Below are positions 10,722-21,675 of a stretch of 64,000 bases of DNA, piece after piece. The notes under the pieces were generated by a model. It saw nothing but the letters and a program-made list of their open reading frames with translations, had not been told where the DNA came from and made no database searches. A program made the position numbers and the translations under genes. Where the stretch lies: contig NC_090023.1 in the NCBI RefSeq assembly GCF_037176765.1, positions 98,441,366 through 98,505,365 of the forward strand, given 5' to 3'. How positions within the stretch are numbered: position 1 is the first letter of the stretch; the number at the start of each line of letters is the position of its first letter. This stretch comes from Anolis sagrei. Lineage: Eukaryota; Chordata; Lepidosauria; Squamata; Anolidae.

Positions 10722-10980
10722 TTGTTGGTGTTATTGTATACCTTGGAGTCATTTATGATGTTTGATATCCCTATGATGATTCCCTAAGAATTTTCCTGGT
10801 AAGATTTGTTCAAATGTAGTTTGCCATTTCCTTCATCTGCAGTTGAGGAAATATGATTTGTCCAAGGTCACCCAGTGAGTTTTTATGATTTGAGTGGAGA
10901 TTTGATTCCTGTTCTTCATAGCCATGGTTCAATGCTCAGACCACTAAACTATGGTGACTTTATTATAGCACCACTATCCT
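10722..10980 (-). mobile_element. tRNA-derived SINE, Sauria-like (family C)
   Basis: ttgttggtgttattgt... caaggtcacccagtgagttt, then agatttgattcctg (B box reversed) and cagaccactaaactatgg (A box reversed). Related copies at 28022, 36815, 37488 and 52930. Confidence 0.6.
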
Positions 10981-12370
10981 ACTTAAACTGCTATTGATGC
11001 ATCATGAAATATTGCTGTTTGTAGTTTGGATAGGCATTAGAGCTATCTTGAAGTACATTTTAAATACTTGTCTCTAAATTGCAGATCCCTGGATTCTATA
11101 GAATTTGTTGTCAGTTAAAATGGAATCACAGCATGATAATTAGGCAGTGTGAAAAGGGCAAAAGTGAATAGAGACACTGCCATGTATTATTTCACATTCT
11201 TGATTCAACTCACATTAACTGTGCACATGTATTTCCTTTTTTTGCAAAATGCCCTTTGAGGAAACATCTTCTTCCAGAAGAAGCTACAGATGAATAGTTC
11301 TATATACATCAGCCCCCTCTAATTCTTGCAAACTCATCCTTTTCCTCCATCATTTTGTCATCGATCCAGTTCCATCCCTTATTCTATACTTGCCCTGTCT
11401 TGGAATCATCCCACAGTCTCATTGAGATCCATCCTCTACAGGAAACACAGCACAAATTAATTCCAGGAGGAATTTTGAATTTCCATTCAAAACTACTTCT
11501 GTAGTGGCTACCTTTTAACCAGTTCTTTGGAACAAGTCAAAACTCTAGTTGTGCTTTGTGATAGTGGCTGTTTTTTGCATCATCTTTAGCATTGCCTTTT
11601 AGAAGAGTTGAAAGAACGCCACCTATTTGATTTTGTTTTTGAAACGCAGGTTGAGCTGGATCATTCCTGCAAAGGGTGAAAACTCTCAGGTGCAACCAGT
11701 ATTGTGGTAAGACAGTGATTTAACCATACATGGTTTCTCTTGTACAAAGGAGAATGTTAAAAGTCTGAATATGGATTGGTGAAAAATATAGTTTTAGGAA
11801 ACCACAAAAGTCAAAGCAGGTTTCCAGACAATGAACATTAACTAGCCTGCTAGAGAAAGAAACATGATGTTATATCCCCACTGTTGGTGCATCTAGGTCC
11901 CAAAAAGATTGTATATCTTTCATAAAACAAATAGTCTGTGGTGACTAAATGCACCCAGTGCTGCCATACTGTAATAGCTAGTCTAGAGATTCAAAAATGG
12001 AATTTCCCTTCTGCGCATATACGTAATTGCTTATTATGATAAACACAGATGCAACACAGATAAAAGGTAAATGTAGGTTGAAATTTATGGATATTAACCC
12101 AAATAGAGATTTATACTAGGAATGGTTTGCCACTCAATTGCTATAACACATAAAAGGGATACTTGGCATTACTAGGGTTTTATTCCAGGACTCTGTAGAT
12201 ACTAGAGTGCTCAAATACAATTATATACAATAACATAGTAAAATGGTGTCACATATATAAAATGAACCATGGGTGATAGAATTTCTTGATACATAGAGCC
12301 AATTGAACATCCCAGTTCTAGGAAAAATGGGAATCTTGCATTGGCACTATAATCCTAACCAGGAGCATTA
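10981..12370. other. No gene or clear repeat found
   Basis: AT-rich sequence with no long open frame, no splice-bounded exon and no recognised family. Confidence 0.4.
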
Positions 12371-12373
12371 GCT

Positions 12374-12512
12374 ATGGCCCCATCGACTCTGCCATATAAT
12401 GCAGTGTAGATTCATACAATGCAGTTCAGTGCAGTTAAACAGCATTATATGAGTCTAGTGTGACAATATGATGCAGTCTCAAACTGTATTATATGGCAGT
12501 GTAGATGGAGCC
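12374..12512. mobile_element. hAT-type foldback MITE (gtgtagat family)
   Basis: ctgccatataatgcagtgta at the left is mirrored by tattatatggcagtgtagat at the right. The same family recurs at 18945, 29935, 31236-32050, 38030 and 46720. Confidence 0.65.
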
Positions 12513-12769
12513 TATGTCATAAATCATGCTGCTGTCTTACCAACTGTCAATATTTGTTCATACCTGTGTAATACCAGGCCATTAAACCAACATGGAAGAA
12601 GTACAGCAGTAGCTTTATAACAAAGCATTCTATAGGCCAAGGAAGTAGAAATGCCACCCCAATTAAGAGGCTGGCTTGAGAAATGGCTTTACTCAAGAAG
12701 GAGGAGGGAGCAAGCTTGTTTTTTTTTTTCTGCCCTGGAAACTAGGACGTGGAACAATGGTTTCAAACA

Positions 12770-12900
12770 ACAGGAAAGGAGATTCCACCTGAACATTAGA
12801 AAGAACTTCCTAACTGTGAGAGTTGTTCAGCAGTGGGTTGGACTGGATGGCCAACGAGTTCTCTTTCAACTCAACGATTCTTTGATTCTAAGAGGGCATA
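12770..12900 (+). mobile_element. CR1-type LINE 3' end, internally shortened
   Basis: aaaggagattccacctgaac, then gaaagaacttcctaactgtg, jumping to gttggactggatggccaacg and an attcttTGATTCTA tail. The middle part seen at 29593-29825 is missing. Confidence 0.7.
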
Positions 12901-13477
12901 GATAATTATTTAAGTAATGAGAGTGCAAACTATATCAAAAGGTTTCCCATCTCATTATTGGGATTGACTGATGAATACCACACTGGTTAAGAACCATACA
13001 ATCCAACAGTGGTGATGTTTACCATGCTAGTTGGATGTGATTACACAAATCACAGAGCACTTATGCACATTAATGGCTTTCTTTTATACCCTTTTGTGGG
13101 TGTTTATCTGGTTGCTGTCACTATAGATGGGTTCTATGTCTCCTCTTCAAACTTCAAGTGTTTTCTTATGAGTTTTATATATTGTATTATTGTAATTATC
13201 TGACTGTATTCATGTCTTGTTTTGTTTTGATACCACGTGGCAGAGTAAAAACAAAAAGGAACTTAGAAGTATTTTGAAACTGCAGTCATAAGAGTCTGTT
13301 GATCATAAGATCAAAGTTTTCACTATGCAGTTAGAATTTGTGAGTATTTGAAGGCAAAAACACGTGCAATCTTCAACTGTGTTGCTGATCCAGATAGAGC
13401 ATTGTGTTAGGAAGCTTCTTCTTCCAAACTCAACAGTCAGAATGAATGAAGGAATTAATATTGTTTCAATAACAACA

Positions 13478-13700
13478 TCATATTTATTTATTTATTTATT
13501 TATTTATCTGTCACTATGGCTCGAGGTCAGGTACAATGTGATTAAAACAGATAGACAGACAAACACCACATCATTAAAATTCTTATATGAAAATACACAC
13601 AGCAAAGACCGAGACCAGGTTAAAATGGACCAATGCAGGTTAAAACTGATTAAACAAATAAAAATGAGGGAAAACAGTCTTAGGATATGAAGAAGCATAG
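13478..13700 (-). mobile_element. LINE/SINE 3' region with (ATTT)n tail
   Basis: Tandem attt units at 13480-13507, then an A-rich 3' UTR-like sequence; reversed L2-like 3' end. Confidence 0.45.
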
Positions 13701-14047
13701 ATGAAGTAGGATGTTGGGACAATTAAAACCACTAACTGGGAAGTTAGTAATCATGTATCTTTTCCCTTATCATTTTTATATATTTGTGTCTTGTATGTGT
13801 CTTATGTAGTTTTACAATTTATTTATTTATTGCGTAGTTTTATTTATTTCATTGTCAAAGCATTGAATAAAATAGTTTCTCTAAAACTGATAAAATAAAG
13901 GGATCACAAGCTGCTAGATAGCTTTAGACCAAAAACGGGCAACAGCAACTGCATTGTATGGACCTTTAAACAATTCTTCCTCTGAGAAATAGACAAGGCA
14001 TTGTTAGCAAGCATACAGATGCTGAGTTGTTTGTTCTGCTCCACAAT

Positions 14048-14430
14048 CGCACTTATTTATTTATTTATTTATTTATTTATTATTTTACACCATTTCTACC
14101 CCGCCCTTCTCACCCCCGAGGGGGGACTCAGGACGGCTAACACAGACAACAATTCAATGGCAACAGTATCAATAACAACAATATAAACCAACAATATAAA
14201 ATCCTATTACATAACAATTAAACAGTGATATTAATTAAAATTACATAATCACATAGAACAAATCACAAATTACTTTGTTTTATATCCTTTCTCTCTCCCT
14301 TGTAGAGCGGCTAACAATTGGCAACAATTCAACAATCACATATACAAAAAATTAAAACAACAGCACATGGTAAAACATTATTAAAACCCAACAATATTTA
14401 AAACCAGCTCCATCTCATTGGTAGAGAATT
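14048..14430 (-). mobile_element. L2-like 3' end, reversed
   Basis: (TTTA)n followed by taccccgcccttctcacccc and gggggactcaggacggctaa, the reversed form of the squamate L2 3' end, then A-rich sequence. Confidence 0.6.
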
Positions 14431-14611
14431 TGATTCTAGTGTATTGCAGGCTCAGGTTAAGTATTGTATTTTGTTTTCCTGTATTATTCCCTATCTTTTG
14501 TTTCATACTATATCATTTTTTGTGTGTTATTGTTTAAAAACAGTCAGAATGAATGGGAATTGTCTTAAGCCAATGGCATACTGGAAGTGTTTCCTTAAAA
14601 ACTAGTTAACA

Positions 14612-14707
14612 TATGCAAGGGAGACAATAGCTTCATTGGCTATCCATCCATTTCCGAGCAAAATGCAAAGTGTTCGATAATATGACCTATAAAGCTTTAT
14701 ACAGCAT
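14612..14707 (+). mobile_element. L2-type LINE reverse-transcriptase fragment
   Basis: Reads LHWLSIHFRAKCKVFDNMTY then KALYS, the L2 motif also seen at 1-310. It ends abruptly where another LINE begins. Confidence 0.65.
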
Positions 14708-15437
14708 CGCCTGAGCTCTGTGAGTGCAGCATTTTTCCAAATGAAGCAGAGAGTGTTTGAGGACTGGGGCATCCGTAGGGATATCAAGGTGCTTGTTTAT
14801 AAAGCTATTGTCATCCCAACCTGTGAGATATGGACTGTCTACAGACGTCATATGCAACTCCTGGAACGATTCCATCAGTGCTGCTTCCGGAAAATCCTGC
14901 AAATCTCTTGGGAAGACAGGTGGACAAATGTCAGTGTGCTGGAAGAAGCAAAGACCACCAGCATTGAAGCGATGGTCCTCCGCCATCAACTCCGCTGGAC
15001 TGGCCATGTTGTCCAGATGCCTGACCACCGTCTCCCAAAGCAGTTGCTCTACTCTGAACTCAAGAATGGAAAATGGAATGTTAGTGGGCAGGAAAAGAGA
15101 TTCAAAGACGGGCTCAAAGCCAACCTTAAAAACTGTGGCATAGACACTGAGAACTGGGAAGCCCTGGCTCTTGAGCGCTCCAGCTGGAGGTCAGCTGTGA
15201 CCGGCAGTGCTGCAGAATTTGAAGAGGGTGAAAAAGAGAAATGTGCCAAGAGGAAGGCGCGTCAAGCCAACCCCAACCGAGACCGCCTTCCACCTGGAAA
15301 CGAATGCCCTCACTGCGGGAGAAGATGCAGATCAAGAATAGGGCTCCACAGTCATCTAGGGACCCACCGCCAGGACACTGATCTTGGAGGACCATCATCC
15401 TTGGACAACGAGGGATCACCTAAGTAAGGGTCCAAAC
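14708..15437 (+). mobile_element. LINE of an unassigned clade ('LINE X'), ORF2 C-terminus, open frame
   Basis: The frame 14720-15427 (235 codons) is uninterrupted: VYKAIVIPTCEIWTVYRRHM, LLERFHQCCFRKILQISWED, then a C-terminal C2H2-like finger CPHCGRRCRSRIGLHSHLGT. The reverse-transcriptase C-terminal region with a terminal zinc finger resembles RTE-type and related LINEs, but not BovB. Copies at 34955 and 39514. 5' truncated. Confidence 0.75.
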
Positions 15438-15887
15438 TATCTGAAAGAGTCTCTTTCCCTGGATAGGTTTACGATCTTTGGAGGAGGGCTTTACTTCAAT
15501 CACACCAGTCTCAGGTACATTTTGTGGAGAACACATGACAAATCTTCCTTGGTGGCTGCTTCCACAATGTGAGATTTCTTCCTATGGTCTCCTTCATTCT
15601 ATCTTTTTCCTAGAAAACAAATATATTTTTATTCAGCTGTTTACTACTTGTCAAAATAAATCAGAAGACAAAGTTATGTGTGTTAATAGATGATCGTTTG
15701 CTTTATTTGTAAATTATTGGGGGGGGGGGAGTGACCATCTATCAGCATTTGGAGCTTTGTCTCCTAATTTTCTTTGACTTCTCATATGCGCTCATGAGTT
15801 CTCTCTTTGGACAAGATTAATTAGGTCTGGCAGAAGATTCTTTCAGTGGAATGTACTGTATTTTCTCTTTTTTAGTATGTCTTTTTG

Positions 15888-16795
15888 TTGTTGATTATTT
15901 ATTCGGTCACTTCTGACTCTTTGTGACATCATGGACCAGCCCAGACCTTCCTGCTGACTGTCACCACCCCCAGCTCCTTCAAGGTCAAGCCAGTCACTTC
16001 AAGGATACCATCCATCCATCTTACCCTTGATTGGCCTCTCTTCCTTTTTCCTTCCTTTTTCTTCAGCTTTCCTGTCTTCTCATTATGTGGCCAAAGTACT
16101 TCATTTTTGCCTCTAATATCCTTCCCTCCAATGAGCAGTCAGGCATTATTTCCTGGAATATGGACTGGTTTGATCTTCTTGAGGTCCAATTTTCCTCCAA
16201 CACCACAGTTCAAAAGTGTCTATCTTCCTTCACTCAGCCTTCCTTACAGTCCATCTCTCGCATCCATAGGTTACTACGGGTATACCACTGCTTTAACTAT
16301 GCCGATCTTCGTTGCCAGTGTGATGTCTCTGCTCTTCACTATTTTATCAAGATTGGTCATTGCTCTCCTCCTAAGAAGTAAACATCTACTCTTTTCCTGT
16401 CTATAGTCTGCATCTGCAGTAATCTTCATGCCTAGAAATACAAAGTCTGTCACTGCATCCACATTTTCTCCTTCTATTTGCCAATTATCAACCAGTATAG
16501 TTGCCATAATCCTGGGGTTTTTTTTTAAATGTTTAACTGCAACCTAGCTTTTACGCTTTCTTCTGTCACCTTGGTTAGAAGGCTCCTCAGCTCCTCCTTG
16601 CTTTCAGCCATCAAAGTGGTATCATCTGCATATCAAAGGTTGTTAATGTTTCTTCCAGCAAGAAACTCCAGCTTTGGATTCATCAAGCATGTTGCATGGT
16701 GTATTCTGCATACAAGTTAAACAGGTAGGGTGAGAGTATTCAGCCCTGCCTTACTCCTTTCCCAGTCTTGAACCAATCTGTTGTTCCGTGGTCTG
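15888..16795 (-). mobile_element. BovB (RTE) LINE fragment
   Basis: The minus strand reads FVFLGMKITADADYRQEKSR, LLLRRRAMTNLDKIVKSRDI and TLATKIGIVKAVVYP, diagnostic of BovB ORF2. The left part corresponds to the C-terminal region (compare 44262-44765). Confidence 0.85.
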
Positions 16796-16849
16796 TTTAG
16801 TATGTCTTACATATGACTTAAATTAATGTTACTAGCTTGATTGTTTGAT

Positions 16850-17190
16850 ACTTTTTTGGGGGAAAATAGGGTGTTAAGTACTATACTTCACTACATAATA
16901 GCTGTGACTATTATGTGGTGGTGACTATTACACTGCAAAAAAAATTGTACAGCTACAGGGCTTTCTTTGGCTGCTAGGCAAGGGAAGCCTCGCTACTCAG
17001 AGGGAGTAGACATGTAGGCGTGTGAATTTTCACCCACCCATGTGTCTATACCCATTGTAGTTGTAAAGGGGACAGCTGCAAAGGTTTCACTTGCCAACTT
17101 GCACTCTTGAATCTGGGACTCCCCAAAATGGGGGTGCAACTATTATGTGATGGTGACTATTGTGCAAGGAAATACGATGTATCTGTAAGA
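16850..17190 (+). repeat. Dispersed repeat, unknown family (partner at 57215-57600)
   Basis: Shares acagggctttctttggctgc / gggaagcc and the end phrase gggtgcaactattatgtga with 57215-57600. tgactattatg-type phrases at both ends suggest a non-autonomous DNA transposon. Confidence 0.5.
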
Positions 17191-17249
17191 ATCTTTGTTA
17201 AAAACTTCTTTGAATTCCGTACTTGGGAAAAGGAGGGATAAATGTTTAA

Positions 17250-17480
17250 AAAAGTAAATAAAATAAAACAGTACTTAGGATTTCAACCACTACCTCACTC
17301 ATTACATGAAGTTGTACATTGACATAAGCAACACCTTTGTGTTGCTCAATTAGTTCTCTGGAACTTATCTCCATAAATGGGTTTATGTCCCAGAGATCGC
17401 CAATGAACTTATGCTGGTTATAGTGACTTGATTGTACATTTACATGAATGAAAAATTGGTCTCCAGGTGACATCTGTCTC
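17250..17480 (-). other. Unassigned open frame with exon-like edges (minus strand)
   Basis: A 75-codon frame (MSPGDQFFIHVNVQSSHYNQ, GDLWDINPFMEISSREL, VAYVNVQLHVMSEVV) with protein-like composition and no low complexity. Just upstream on the minus strand, tggttttag|agacag resembles a splice acceptor, and gag|gtagtgg could be a donor. I recognise no family. It could be a host exon, a fragment of a retrocopy, or chance. Confidence 0.25.
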
Positions 17481-18944
17481 TAAAACCATTTGCATTGCTA
17501 CACATTAAAGTTTGAAGAAAAAAGTCATGTTTTTACTGTCTGCTATTTTCATAAATTCTACTAATCAGAAAGCCTTATATATTGCAAATTAATGACACAA
17601 ACTAGTTTTGCTAGCTCCTGCACAGATTTTGGGCTTACTCCAAGATTTCTACTGGAGAAGGAAATGTTGATACTCAGTTTGAAAAATGTTGAAGTTTTGG
17701 CCTATAAAGTATACAGTTGCCTTTCATGCAATCTCTTTTCATTATCTGGGTGCTTCTTGTATTTAAAATAGGATCACTAATATCATCTGCAACAGCTGCA
17801 GGTTTCAAGAGTTTCCAAGAAACTTGCTAGAATTGAAATGAGATTTGAAATGAGCTCAGTTGATTGAAACAGTGCTTCCTTCCAAATAGGTATGTTTGAG
17901 ATTTCAGTCTCAGGACCTCATCACAAAGGTCCATGGATTCACCACGCATCATGGCAAATCCATGGAGTCCCACTGGGCAGTGTAAGTGTGTGTGTGCGCA
18001 TGCGCAGAGAATCAGTCGCTTTATTCCCCCCCCCCCCCCCCGCCTTACCTCAACTCCCATCCCATGGGGGGGAAGCATCACAGCCCAACTTCCCCCCAGT
18101 GCCTTTTAGGCAACACAGGAGTTACTTTGCCTATCATATGCTGTTTGCTCTCCTCTTTTGGCATGGAGCCCAGATGGAAGTACAAATGAGTTGTGTTATG
18201 GGATCCACGCTGAAAAGGCAGAACAAGCAGCATACAACTGGCAAAGTAGCCCCTTTGTGTGTCAGTTTATAATCCTTTATTTGCTCACTTGGAATAAGAG
18301 CTACAGAATACAATGGCCAAAATCCAATTTTGTGTGTGTATGTGTGTAAGTATTCTGTCTCTGTAAGTATGCATTTAGCCATAGTTATTTATCAATAGCT
18401 CTATAGAAGCTAAATAGCATTAAAAAGTTTGAGAGTTGATTTCAATTTTCTACTCTGCTGTTTCATACACCATTTCTAAGGTTTAGCAACACACACTCTG
18501 ATTTGCAGTACCCTTTGATGCATATCCTTTTGACCACTTCCTCATTTCTCCTGCATTTTGTTTCACAGCTTGAAAGTCTCCTTCACAACACTAGCATTTT
18601 TACACCAGCTCATGCTGTTGCCGCATGAAGACTGTTCAGTTGCTTTACATTGCCCCTGTTTTCATATCGCAAGTTGTTTATGTGCCACAATCTTCTTTTC
18701 AGGCTTTTTTTTCTGCAGAACATCCCTACACCTTAAAGAGGAGAGTTATGGCTCTGTGCAGAGGAAATCCTCCAACCATCTTGTTTATCATTGTCCCACA
18801 ATGAACCACTTTAGCAGAGTTGAGATTAGTTATATATTACAAGTAAACACACTTAACTGAACCAAATGTCCATTGAGGGCACAAAATTGAGATTCCTGAT
18901 TGATATTTCCGTGCTCCACATCTGTATCTCACCCAGCATACACA
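17481..18944. other. No gene found; poly-C run at about 18027-18041
   Basis: Moderately AT-rich sequence with a cytosine homopolymer and a short gt run at 17983-17999. Open frames here lack splice signals and family resemblance. Confidence 0.4.
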
Positions 18945-19196
18945 GGGCACGTCTACATTGACCATGTAATGCATCTTTTAAAATCAGTATTGAAGAAAGT
19001 GGTTTCTCTGTGCAGATGATTACATAAGAAGGTCTGGAACCATTTTGAGGCCTAAATGATGATTCAACAAACCACAGAGAACTGAAATGCTTTAAGGGTT
19101 TCCTTTTGCACACTTTTGTAGGAGCTTGTTATTTGGCCACTTCAAATCCAAGCTAGCTTCAAACTGCATTAAATTATCAGTGTAGATGGGGTCCCT
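18945..19196. mobile_element. hAT-type MITE (gtgtagat family), diverged
   Basis: cacgtctacattgaccatgt at the left is mirrored by attatcagtgtagatggggt at the right. Confidence 0.5.
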
Positions 19197-21394
19197 ATTT
19201 GGGATGGTCCTACTGTTAGACAGCTCTCTCAGGTGACAGATGATAGGAGACATCTAAATAGGAGACAACTGTGCTTCAAGAGTCCTACCCCTCTCTGGCT
19301 GGATAGTTGTCTTTATGCCATATAGCCTATCTTGCTACCCTAAGACATCATGGAGAAGTGTATCCCGTTGTTACTGCTGAGATAGGATTCCCCTCCCACT
19401 ATAGTTATGGATTGTAGAAGGAATGGAAACTCTCTCCATCTTCTCTTTTACCATAAGGAGCAAAATATCTTTACATGCTCCCATGCTGAATCACTTTTAC
19501 TTGCTTTGTAAGTAACTTTTGCTAACAGAACTACTTTTTCAAACATTGCACAAGAAGGCATGTGGCATCACCTTGTAGAACAGGTTTTCTTTAGCTGTAC
19601 AGATATTTCAGGGTGCCACTCTGCCATTTGCATCCAAATCCAGCCATTGATAACCCAGGTATTTCCCCAAGAAAAGCTCCCTCACCTTTTCACCCCACAT
19701 AACACCCCCCCCCCCCGCCTTCTAGACCTCCCAAATACAAACTTTGGGAAATACAGTAGGCAGGTTAGAAAAATAGGACTTCTGTGTGAAAACTGCAAAT
19801 TAAAAAAATCCTTTTTTTTACTTAACAGAAGACTTCTCTAGATTTTGTCTACGACATGTCAACCATAAAATTGTGCTAGATGACTTACAAAGGTCTCAAT
19901 AAGTGTACTCTCTTGAAATATTTTGCCATTGTGACTCTATTGGCATTGTCTGACAAGAAATATACCATAAATTTGCACTGGAAGATCTCCACCCTAGAGA
20001 AAACATATTACACAAATGCACAACAAATCAAATTTGCAGTTAAACCTGCAAATATGGTGGGCTGGTTGTATATTTTACTTCCTTCAAAACCACTGAAATG
20101 CTGTCAAGAAAGGGATGGAGGAGGGCTTACTTTGAAAAATATATTGTAGATCAACAGGAAAAAGCTAAGGATGATGCACCCTAAAGGAATTAAGTGGCCA
20201 GTTATAATGTGTGTGCTTCCTCACAAATAACATGATGGAAAAAATATGGTTTCATTTATACTGATGTTCTAGAACAGAAATAGAGAACCAGTGATTCTCC
20301 AGATATGGATTCATTCTAATCCAAATCAACCCTTGGCAGCATGACCAGTTGTAAGGAATGATGGGAGTTGCAATCAAGCTGCAATCTGGAGTGGTGCAGG
20401 TTTCCCATTCATTCTAGACAATGGGAGTTCAGCTTGGTCAAGGATTCAGGCCTTATTAATCAAGTTCAATCTGGTTTAGGTTCCTGCTTTCCTTTCTTCC
20501 TTTTGTCCAATTTCACATACATTCTCCTGTTTAATCAATCTGAGTAAATTAAATGCAGTTGAAATAAAATGAATAGTTTTCCATACTGGTATTTCATTGA
20601 AAACCCTTGAGATCTTTTGTGGCATTAGCTTCTTTGAGTATGCATTTACTTATATATTGGGAAAAGCTGAAGTTGGGAAAATGCATCCAGAAAACTGGAG
20701 GACATTATTACAGAAAGCGAACTGTCAAAACTAAGCAAAAACTGGAGCAAGCATGTTATTGTTAAAGAATCAGATTATGGATTGTTATTTTTTTAGGAAT
20801 ACATAAGGCAACTGTGATTATGTTTTGTTACGAGTTGCATGCCACTCATGTAATCCTATCTGTTTCCATATGCTTTGCAATCCAACTCTAACTCAGAGCT
20901 GGGAAAAGTTTCTTTTTGGACTAGAATTATCAGACTGCCTTCTCCTCCCAGTTTAGAAGCTTGATGATTATCATTTCCTAACAACATAGACACTTTTTGT
21001 AATGCAAATTTTTCTCAGACACCTCATTGTACTTTAAAAAGTGCTTTACAAGGTGTGGTAACATTGAGCCTGACCACAATTTCTTTACACATCCTAGTTT
21101 CCAATAACTGATGCTCGTTGAGACGTGAGCCTACCCCTTTTCAGTTAACTATTTGCATGACAAAAGATCACGTGATTCCTCTCCCACATCCTATTTAGTG
21201 AATAATTTTTAACACCAGTATTCTGAAATGAGGCAGAAATGAAAAATATACAGTGGTTAAGATCCTCTGCTCTTGCAATCAAATTAATAAGGGATTGTTT
21301 AGTTTTCACTTTGGATTCAGAAACAAGCTGAGTGATTACTGGAAATTATTTCATCTGGAATTCAGACACATTATTAGTATCATAAATCTTTTGG
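19197..21394. other. No gene found; decayed MITE at about 20270-20420
   Basis: Around 20330-20395, atgatgggagttgcaatc and attctccagatatgg resemble an old hAT MITE common in reptiles. The rest is unassigned, including short C-rich runs near 19702. Confidence 0.4.
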
Positions 21395-21675
21395 TAGTAA
21401 AGGTAAAGCCTTCCCCTGACATTAAGTCTAGTTGTGTCGACTCTGGGAAGTGGTGTTCATCTCCATTTCTAAGTCAAAGAGATGACGTTATCCATCAAGG
21501 TCATGTGGCCAGAATGATTGCATGGAGTGCTGTTACCTTCCCGCAAAAGCTAGGTTGGCGGAAGCTGGGCCTAACAGTGGGAGATCACCCCACTCCTGGA
21601 TTCAAACCACCAAGCTTTCGGTCAGCAAGTTCAGCAGCTCAGTGGTTTAACCCACTCTGCCACCAGGGAGGACCT
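21395..21675 (-). mobile_element. tRNA-derived SINE, family A, reversed
   Basis: taaaggtaaagccttcccct at the left (3' end), attcaaaccaccaagctttc (B box region) and gtttaacccactctgccacc (A box) at the right. Confidence 0.8.

Noticed and set aside
14720-15427. 235-codon frame as a possible host gene
   Set aside because: Matches LINE ORF2 C-terminus and recurs at two more places in the window.
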